Positions 56,478 to 64,000 of a stretch of 64,000 nucleotides of DNA are shown here, one piece after another (position 1 is the stretch's first letter; each line of letters starts with the position of its first letter). The translations under genes were made by a program, and so were the position numbers. A model generated the notes under the pieces. That model was not told where the DNA came from, made no database searches, and saw only the letters and a list, made by a program, of their open reading frames with translations. Source of the stretch: Ophiura sarsii (taxonomy: Eukaryota; Echinodermata; Ophiuroidea; Amphilepidida; Ophiuridae). The stretch covers positions 66,053,613 to 66,117,612 of the forward strand of contig CM069454.1 of assembly GCA_035610835.1 (NCBI GenBank), written 5' to 3'.

Positions 56478-57502
56478 TTATTTTGTACGTCCCACGGTTT
56501 TTACCCATATTTATGATTATATTTACTTATGTTATCCCTTTATATTTATTTCTTCTGTTTTTTCTTACTTTTTTTGGGGGGGGGGGGGGTTGAATTTGTT
56601 TTTTGTTGTTTTTGTTTTTGTTTGTTGGGGGCTTTTTGTGTGTGTGGTTTTTGATTGTTGTTTTATTATAAGGAGCTACATACGTAGTAGCAATAAAATT
56701 ATAAGAAACAGAACATGGATTTTAACATTATTCGATACGAAATCGGATACAGTAATTGGACAGGTACAATTGAATGTTTTCCTTGTCCTCCTCGTGACAG
56801 AAAAACCAAATCCTTTTTGTAATCTAAATTATATTCAATGCTATATGTATTGAATATTGATTTAGATAATGTGATGTGAATACTAGCAATAGAAGCCATC
56901 CATGAGTCGGTCATATTTGTAGGAACTAAAGTCTGTTCCCAAATTTGAAAAGACTTATACTACAGATCAACACGCATGTTGACGGATACTCGTTTAAATA
57001 ACCCGCCAAATGTATAGGTCATTCTTTGAACAGTAAGACTTGCATCAAATTGATCTGAACAACGAATACTACGGGAGCAAGAACCTTTTGTTACGGACAC
57101 GCATGAGTGAAGTGGATTCTATTGAGGTAATTCCTTGATGTCTGACTGTGCAATCGATAGGGATTTACATAAGTTTCGTAAAAATCGTTGAGTCATGAAT
57201 GCAACCTTTGAGTTGGGAGTTGGAGGGGGGGGGGGCGGAGTGGGGTATACTAGGGGTTTTGTTAAATTGTACATTTATCAGACCGCGAATAGCTTTTAAT
57301 GTTGTTCAAAAATTATATATAGGCCGAACGAAAATAACTTAAGAATCGTTTCACAAAGTACGGGATTTGTTATTCGTTAAATCTAATAAATCATAGACTC
57401 ATTTTACAGACAACAACACCGTGTTGAAAAATCCGTGTGTATTTAGGGAATAGTTGAATGAGAACTATATTTGGGTATAAAGCGCTGAGGATTTCAGGAA
57501 AA

Positions 57503-57575
57503 TCGAAATAGCTCAGTTGGTAAAGATTAGGTCTCTCAATCAGCAGGCCGTACGTTCGAATCTTTGTGGCGGTTT
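57503..57575 (+). pseudogene. tRNA-like sequence 3 in the TTA element
   Basis: It has a canonical A-box region atagctcagttggtaaag and a weaker B-box cgttcgaatct about 40 nt later. The anticodon arm is not clearly formed. Confidence 0.45.
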
Positions 57576-58581
57576 ATATTCCTTGTGCTCTATACTTAGA
57601 GCGGTCGAGTCTGGGTAGAGGTCGGTTAGGGTTTTAAGTATGCCGAAACATAATATTTATTATTGTTCTCTCATTATACGTCCGTTCGGGGTTTTCATTT
57701 ATATTGACATAATTTTAACGTTATTTATTTATTTTGTATTTACTTTCTTAATTGTTTATTTATCAATCAATTAATTATAAATAGGCCTAAATACAGTTTA
57801 TTTTATTGATATAATTATTAATTTATATATTATTTATTTACATTAATTACTTAATTTCTTCATATTTATTATTTATTAGGTCACGTTCAGAGTGTATGCA
57901 ACATTCTTAAATAGTCTAAAAACGCAGAAAAATGACACTATTTAGGGGAGTAAGATTCATAATGCTACTTGATTACACACATTATGCCTAAACCAGAAAA
58001 CAATAACACGTTGTATGTTTAATGGCTCCCATATTGTTTAGTATTCAATGATAACATTATCCATGCTTGTACTGCTTACTCAAAAATCAACCACGGCTGA
58101 ACAATAGTCTTTAAAGGCCACTTCAAGGAGGATTATTCTTATGACGTTAACGAGTGGATTACGATAAGCCTAGCAATGAATAGGCGGCTACAAACATATC
58201 TCGTTTGAGTCGGGGTTTGAGGAGTGTCGCGATTAGCCTCTATCACCTGCCATGATAAAGCCTGGCACTTGTACTAGAAACCCGATAGGTGTACAATCTG
58301 GCAAATGGGTCGCTCTTTACGTCACAACGGGGGTCGGGTGAACACTGGTCAGCTTAATAACACAACCTTCCTCGCGCTTTCATCCGTCTGCTTCACTAAT
58401 TGAGCCATCGAGAGTACTACAATAGTTCTATTGTTAACGCCAGATAAGTAGAGAGGCTCTAGTTAATCACCGATCTTTTTCCGATGCTTTTAACAATAGA
58501 AAAAAATACCGTTGTAATACCGGGGTAAAATCGGTAGAAAAACGCTATAAAATCACTTGAGAGTTTGAATATGGCCCCTTA

Positions 58582-59354
58582 GTGAAATGCATTATGTAAG
58601 TTATATGTTCGTATTTGTGTAATGCTCCTTTATTTTTATGCATCTAAAGACTATAATTTAGCGTCGCAATTCAGTCAGAATTTGACGTCTAATAGTCGCC
58701 ATTGGCGACTAAAAGATAGCGACTGGTCGACTAGGTGCAACCCTAATTTAAATCTCGACGAATCGAAATACCCACATGGGGAAGGGATTGGCACAGGGGG
58801 AGAATGCCAAGGGAGACTGGTAGTCAAATATCCCGGGTTCTCACATTGATATGTTATACATTATGTGCCCGCCTTTTGGGCTGCTTTTTCGCAAAAAATG
58901 GTATAGCGATGGGGTGGTTTTCATCACTGACCAAAGCGCCCAATTGGCACTGATAAATTGGGTGTATTTTGAGGCATTTTTTGTAAAAAGCACCCAATTT
59001 GTGCAAAATTGGGTGCTTTTCTTACAAAATTGGTATATTGATGGGTGGGAAATTGGCCAAATAATAGGTATAGAGAAAGTCACATTTTCGAAGTCCGGCA
59101 GGCACACCCACGTACGATTTTGGCGAAAGTAACTACCCCCCGGGTCAAACATAGTACTGTATTAAGGATGCCTTGCCAATTACTCAAACACCATCTAGTG
59201 TGTACACTAGTTATTCTTCTGAAGCCAAACATCAACCTAAAGTGAATGGATTTTTCAACATTACATTTTTGTTAAAGTTCATGATGTGTGTGATCTTTGA
59301 AGCACAATATAACATTTCCGAGTAAACAAGTCTCTGAAATTTAGAGTTTAGGTA
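58582..59354. other. No recognised gene
   Basis: Overlapping open frames on both strands at 58841-59152 share one segment and have no family features; that segment repeats acccaatt and caaaattgg phrases in both directions. Confidence 0.4.
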
Positions 59355-59569
59355 TTAACGCTTTCCACTCGACAGTCATCTGACAGACGACACAGTTCCA
59401 AAATGTCACAAAATATTTCAAAGATGTCAAAATTATTGAATTTATATCATCATATTTGGAATCATTATAATAAGTACAAACATGCCTAGTACTGGTTCAG
59501 TATTTCATATAAGACTTTGAAAGTTTGGAAAGGTTTCTGAAAAACTAATAGCCCCGTGGAAAGTGTTAA
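59355..59569. mobile_element. piggyBac-like MITE (family C), copy 5
   Basis: TTAACGCTTTCCACTCG at the left, CCCCGTGGAAAGTGTTAA at the right, TTAA at both edges, and the family interior with some deletions. A poly-G tract follows at 59600-59627. Confidence 0.8.
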
Positions 59570-59667
59570 TAGTCATATAATCATAATTATCTTCTGGAAG
59601 GGGGGAGGGGGGGGGGGGGGGGGGGGATGGCAAGGCAATAAGTGCCTATCTGACTTCTGTAGTTAGG

Positions 59668-60437
59668 TATGGACGTTATTCGTAATTGGCGATTTCAAGT
59701 CAAAGAGGGAGACATACTCTGATGTGACGTCACTAATCATAACGAAAGCGAGGCCAATATTGGTAAATTACGTCACATGACACCAATGTTTACGCAATTT
59801 ATACCAATATTGGCCCCCGTATTGGCCTCGCTTTCGTTATGATTAGTGACGTCACATCAGAGTATGTCTCCTTCTATAGCTTGCCCGGCCCCCCAACTCA
59901 ACACAAACGTTGGTAACCATGACTGTTCTAAAAATCGCGGAAAAGGGGTATATTTTCAATTGTCAGCGCTGACAGCGAAATCATGAAAATAGGGGGTATT
60001 TCAAGAATTAGTCTCCGCGAAATTCAAAAAAGGGGTATTTTACAAAGAGGAAAAAACTAAAAAAATCACAGTATGGATTTAATCATTTGATTAGAACATG
60101 GTTACAACCCAAATACACCATTTGGGGTGCACCAGTTTATAACACAGGACAATAAACGCCTGTTACTGTTGGGAGCAACAAGTTTTTATATTTAATGTAT
60201 GTATAAAGTGTCTTTGAAAAGGGGTGTTTGAAATGATAGTCAGTGAAAACCAAAAAAAGGGGGTATTTTTCACCCAAATTTTGTCCTCGTTTTTGCCAAA
60301 AAAGGGGGGTTAAATTGTTGAAAAATCCTTGCAAAGGGGTACTTTGAAAAAATGAAGAACAGTCATGGTTACCAACTTTTGTGTTGAGTTGGGGGGCCGG
60401 GATAGCTTGAAATCACCAATTACGAATAACGTCTATA
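59668..60437. mobile_element. 770-bp foldback element holding a nested MITE
   Basis: The outer inverted ends (gacgttattcgtaattggcg / its mirror with one change) and a second mirrored block (ggccccccaactcaacacaa, taaccatgactgttct) form the arms. The left arm is interrupted at 59700-59875 by another palindrome; the right arm, tcaagctatcccgg, shows the uninterrupted state. Confidence 0.85.
59706..59873. mobile_element. 168-bp palindromic MITE nested in the foldback element
   Basis: Ends agggagacatactctgatgt and mirror; each arm contains TGACGTCA (a CRE-type palindrome) and cgaaagcgaggccaatattg. Confidence 0.85.
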
Positions 60438-60581
60438 AAAGCCACGGGATGGCGAAAATACGACTCAGACGGGGACTCAAATTATTTACCGGGTTGGAAT
60501 CTTGAACTGATGCTCCCGCCGTGTTTCAATAATAATATAAAATCACCTCAACTTAATCTTGTCTTCTTCATGTTCTTACAG

Positions 60582-60782
60582 GGGGATAGTGGTGGACCGT
60601 TGGTGTGTCAAGGTAAACTTGACAGCTATTGGCACGTTGTGGGCATCACAAGCAGTGGAGTTGGTTGCATGGGGAATTTACCAGATTTCTATACACGAAT
60701 AACAACGTATATGGATTGGATATGCAGCGTGGTTCATCCGCTGGAGGTCGAGATGTGCGCCAAGTTCAGACCTTCGAAGTAG
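60582..60782 (+). CDS. Terminal exon of a trypsin-like serine protease
   Basis: After acceptor tcttacag the phase-0 exon begins [12 protein letters not shown], the S1-family active-site motif with catalytic serine, and continues [28 protein letters not shown], matching the final strands and C-terminal helix of a chymotrypsin-fold protease (usual pattern VGI-SWG-GC...PGVYTRV..Y..WI). Here SSG replaces SWG and PDF replaces PGV. A tail of 19 residues with two cysteines follows before the stop at 60780. The substrate-pocket residue, histidine and aspartate of the triad lie in upstream exons that I cannot find in the window; they may be in the gap or further left. Confidence 0.8.
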   Translation, partial: GDSGGPLVCQGKLDSYWHVVGITSSGVGCMGNLPDFYTRITTYMDWICSVVHPLEVEMCAKFRPSK

Positions 60783-61543
60783 TTGAGTTAGGCAATGTTT
60801 TATTTGTTGTCCCGTAACAACTGGTGCATTTTATACGCTTCAAACTGACTCACAATTGTATATTGGTATATTGTAGTTGCAGAATTCGACACAGCGTGTA
60901 TTCTTAACGGTTTTAATACATGTGTAGTTTTGGGAATGTTTAGTGGGATGACGAACAAACCATCTTGAAGCACTATCATTACCCTGTTAGTGGTAAGGGT
61001 ATGATTTGCAATGGAAATAATTGTGAATGGTCACTCTTAGTTTTTTGAAAATAAGCTTATAAGGCCACGAAAAAACACCCTGTTCTACGGGCATGATCGA
61101 CCCATTTATCTAACTTTCAAGTATTGAATTTTTGTAGTATTGAATGCTTGAATTTTTTCAAACATTTAAACAAAATCGAAACATTTAAGAAACAAGGTCT
61201 TCTAAAAAACTGGGTGGACAAGTGTCAAAAGGATGAGAAGACTTGATATTGGTTTTGTTGACTTTTGTGGAAGTCGGCAAGAGGATCACTGGTGTGTTGT
61301 TTCTGGAAGAAAATCACCGAGAGTCCGAGACGTTATGTGAGCGATATGTGGTAAAGTTTACTATGGGGAAAAAAAGAAGAAAAAAATATCATAATTTATA
61401 ATTTAATTTAAATTCCAATGTTTATTAAATTACGAGAAAAACGTAATTTATGACAAATTCAAAAGTGCAACAAAATAACTTGGTTTTCCCGGGGCGCCAG
61501 GATAATTATTATTAATACTATAAATAGTCAATCGTTATGTAAA

Positions 61544-61549
61544 AATAAA
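61544..61549 (+). terminator. Possible polyadenylation signal of the protease gene
   Basis: AATAAA 762 bp after the stop codon; other AT-rich variants occur nearby, and a second aataaa lies near 61626. The true cleavage site is unknown. Confidence 0.3.
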
Positions 61550-61565
61550 TCACGAACATCACATT

Positions 61566-61603
61566 CACAACACAACACAACACAACACAACACAACACAA
61601 CAG
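61566..61603. repeat. (AACAC)n microsatellite
   Basis: About seven copies of the pentamer aacac. Confidence 0.9.
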
Positions 61604-61975
61604 CCGAATCAAAAAAAGAAAATCGTGATTAAATAAAGTGCTCACTCGTACCCCCAAAAAGAGTCTCGTTAATAAACAAACTAATGATATTGTAATTAAT
61701 TAATATAATGGAACATCAAAAAGTACCAATGTATTATGCAAAACAAGTTGTCTGAAAAGTGAAAGCAACGTATGCAACGCAAATGGTTTATCCACTCAAT
61801 AGTTATGTAGGCCTACTGCTAAATCGAAAATTAAAACCATTTTATCAAAAAAATTTTTTTTAAATGATCTGTATTGAAAAAAAGAATATAAAATGTGCAA
61901 ACTAGAGTGCTATTAATATGTCTATTTAATTTGAGAGTAAAAAAAGTTAATTTTAGATGACACAAAAAACATCAT

Positions 61976-62065
61976 CCCCGCCGGGACTCGAACACGTATC
62001 TTAGAATGCCATCTACGATGTAGGCAGTAAACGTCCAATGCTCTAATCCGTTGCGCCACGAGTCA
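61976..62065 (-). pseudogene. tRNA-Arg(TCT)-like sequence with intron-like insert
   Basis: On the minus strand TGGCGCAACGG is a perfect A-box and TGTTCGAGTCC a near-perfect B-box. The anticodon arm TTGGA/TCTAA is separated by about 20 nt more than usual, where tRNA introns sit. The D-arm and TTGGAC phrase resemble tRNA-Arg(TCT), but the loop reads CGTTTA, the T-stem has two mismatches and three acceptor pairs fail, so it is probably a pseudogene. Confidence 0.5.
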
Positions 62066-62079
62066 TTCTGAAGATGGCG

Positions 62080-63170
62080 ACGGTTTTTAATAATATATAG
62101 TGTCGTTACAGGGTTATCCACTCAATAAACTAAATCGAAAATTAAAATGTGATATTTATTATTATTTAAAGGCTACATTGTCAATTAAAGCACCATTTTA
62201 TTTACGGTAATAGACACATTTAATATAAAATATCATTAAAATATTAATTTCGCACTGAATAACTGAATTTGGAGGTATTTTCGCATTTATTACAACCACT
62301 TTTGAAAGCTATGGTGGCCAAGTTAACTTGTCAAGAAAAAAATGTGTTGAACATTTCGAAAATTGTTGCAAATTTACTATAATTTGTATGAGCTAATTTT
62401 CTATTTCCCGCCCGCCCGATCGACCCTGCCTCAGAGGTTTGCCCGTAGAACAGTTTTTTCGCAGCCTAACTGTGGATTCTCAGAGGATTCTGAGACCGCC
62501 TACAGTACACCGACTGCTTACATGTATTATATATGAGAGGCCTACGGGCATTTCGTGGCCACATTGGACAGTTGGCGGCCGTTGTATAATAGAAGGCGTC
62601 AGATATGCTTCTGTCTATACCCTGTTTGGCTTCCTCTGGACAGTGACGTAACTTAACAGGCGCAGCTTTTACGCACGCGTATGTATCTTTCGCCTTTCAA
62701 AGCTCGTGCGTGTGTATACGCCAGCGCCTCGAGTATGCGCGCGCGTTATATGCTACAATTAGTAGAATACGCGGGTTACGTCACTGTCTCGTGATGGCCA
62801 AATAGACTATAGCCACTGACAGTGATGAATATTATCATATTGGCTATATAGAATATAATATGCATGTAATACAGAATCTCTGTAAATAGACATACGTACG
62901 TAGATAGATGTAGTAATGTATTAATAATGGGGAATGTCTTGCTACACGTCCCGTAACTGATGTGCGCATGCTCATAACAATTAAAATGTGTAGTACACGT
63001 TTTATTCCGTACGGGACGTCTAGCAAGATAATAATGTATACCGGTCCATTAGGAATCACTGCAGAACTAGTACGCACGGCTCTTAAGTATACGTGACTTG
63101 TACGTAAGACTTAGTATGCGATAGTCGGCAAATTATTTGACATCGCTATACCTCCATGCAACCTTACATT
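62080..63170. other. No recognised feature
   Basis: AT-rich on the left, CpG-rich at 62640-62780 (acgcgcgtatg-type phrases). Open frames at 62439 and 62844 have no family features. Confidence 0.4.
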
Positions 63171-63175
63171 GAACT

Positions 63176-63564
63176 AATGCACTTATCAATTGCAAGCCCG
63201 GCCCCCGGGGACCCGGGACATGGCGGGGACCATGCGGGGACTGTACAAGACTGTACAAAAAACGGTGCCTGGCTATGCGGGGGAGTGTACGGGACGAACA
63301 AACTGTGCCCCCGCTAGCCAGGGCGTGTAGCGGGGACGTACGCTAAAGGTACACAAAATTTACTGAGCCCCGGGCGTAGCTATATACATAAGCTATATAT
63401 AGATGCGATGTGCTTGGCGGAATAAGCCTAATAACACATAGGGAACACATAGAAATGCATACGGTTATGGTTGCAGAAGAAATTAAGGGACCCGCGGACT
63501 GTGACAGTCGGGGCGTACAGTTTTCCTGGGTAAGGGTGGCCGGGACTGTACACGTCCCGGCGAT

Positions 63565-63611
<47 letters not shown>

Positions 63612-63699
63612 GTCACATCGGCAATTTATACGTCCCGGCCCTAATCCCCGCTATCCCCGGGTCCCCCGGGCGCGGGGATGCAATTGATAAGTGCATAGG
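63176..63699. mobile_element. GC-rich inverted-repeat element with poly-G core
   Basis: tgcacttatcaattgca at the left and its complement at the right end open inverted repeats that continue through ccccggggacccggg. The interior is unusually GC-rich (several ccccgct and gtccccg phrases) and contains 44 G at 63565-63609 followed by acgtcacatcgg. No credible coding frame. Confidence 0.7.
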
Positions 63700-63725
63700 A
63701 CCAATGCAAATATTTCTATATTATT

Positions 63726-63998
63726 ATGGACTTATTTTGCATTGGTCTCAGTTCAATTTGTATGATGCTTGTATGTATGCATGGTATGTGCAGCGATGGA
63801 AATAACCACATGACATTCCACCCGGGGTTGACTTTAGGTAGGAACTATACACACTTTGTGCATGTTGTGGACTTGGAATATATTTCTAACCCTAACTTTT
63901 ACAATGGGTCAATGTATGATATCTTTAAACTACCGTATTTCATAAACAACAATAATCCAGATCATTATTATGATATTTTGCCCAGTGATGCTCAATAA
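63726..63998 (+). CDS. Unassigned open frame with signal-like start
   Basis: A 90-codon frame begins MDLFCIGLSSICMMLVCMHG, hydrophobic like a signal peptide, and continues with an aromatic- and asparagine-rich stretch (NPNFYNGSMYDIFKLPYF, NNNNPDHYYDILPSD) with two N-glycosylation sites (NYT, NGS). I do not recognise a family. It ends at TAA just before the window edge. It may be a small secreted protein, part of a mobile element, or chance; its composition is less repetitive than other open frames here. Confidence 0.25.
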   Translation: MDLFCIGLSSICMMLVCMHGMCSDGNNHMTFHPGLTLGRNYTHFVHVVDLEYISNPNFYNGSMYDIFKLPYFINNNNPDHYYDILPSDAQ

Positions 63999-64000
63999 CC

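Larger units (their letters stand above)
55025..58578. mobile_element. 3.55-kb element with ~225-bp inverted ends, TTA target
   Basis: The left end GGGGCCATATCCAAACTCTC and right end (complement GGGGCCATATTCAAACTCTC) start near-identical inverted repeats running to about 55245 and back from about 58358. TTA lies on both sides (55022-55024 and 58579-58581), compatible with PIF/Harbinger-type insertion. I find no transposase frame. The interior carries a palindrome at 55781-55868 and three tRNA-like sequences (56062, 56381, 57503). Confidence 0.8.

Noticed and set aside
63428..63616. Proline-rich protein on the minus strand
   Set aside because: The proline run is the complement of the 44-base poly-G tract.

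Overview
The window is invertebrate metazoan genomic DNA, AT-rich and crowded with transposons. Three things point to an animal genome: immunoglobulin and Calx-beta domain exons with phase-1 introns, metazoan-type tRNA-Lys and tRNA-Ser genes, and a mix of LINE (CR1/L2-like and L1/Tx1-like), Penelope-like, mariner, hAT and piggyBac-like sequences. A marine deuterostome (echinoderm, hemichordate or lancelet) is my best guess, but this is inference. I found no complete protein-coding gene; most long open frames lie in low-complexity repeats.

Left part (about 1-22.2 kb): one minus-strand gene can be assembled from eight exons. They encode a signal-peptide start (ATG at 21983), four Ig domains (11399 to 3965) and a Calx-beta domain split over two exons (2576-2466 and 1799-1560). 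Splice sites and phases agree from exon to exon, giving about 561 codons, and the gene runs off the left edge. Its introns hold a 5'-truncated LINE, several miniature inverted-repeat elements (MITEs), tandem repeats, a 1.08-kb near-perfect palindrome (19078-20161) and a consensus RFX X-box (12859-12872). The Ig4 domain is split by an intron whose pyrimidine-rich 3' end is supplied by an 81-bp MITE.

Middle (22.2-39 kb): a zone of SINE, hAT and foldback elements and a decayed C2H2 zinc-finger coding fragment (26664-27304) is followed by a tandem array of degenerate units (27410-36830, with one outlying unit near 38.1 kb). Each unit carries a tRNA-Ser(AGA) and a tRNA-Lys(TTT) on the minus strand. 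Several copies are intact, several are broken, and one Lys-type copy has anticodon TTA. A CR1/L2-like LINE, a Penelope-like fragment and a small MITE have landed in the array. Neighbouring units act as empty sites and show the exact insertion points.

Right part (39-64 kb): mostly palindromic or foldback elements, nested insertions, minisatellites and poly-G tracts, plus a 100-N assembly gap (54913-55012). Gene evidence is limited to a possible first coding exon (46492-46567), a terminal trypsin-like serine protease exon (60582-60782) and an unassigned small open frame at the right edge (63726-63998).
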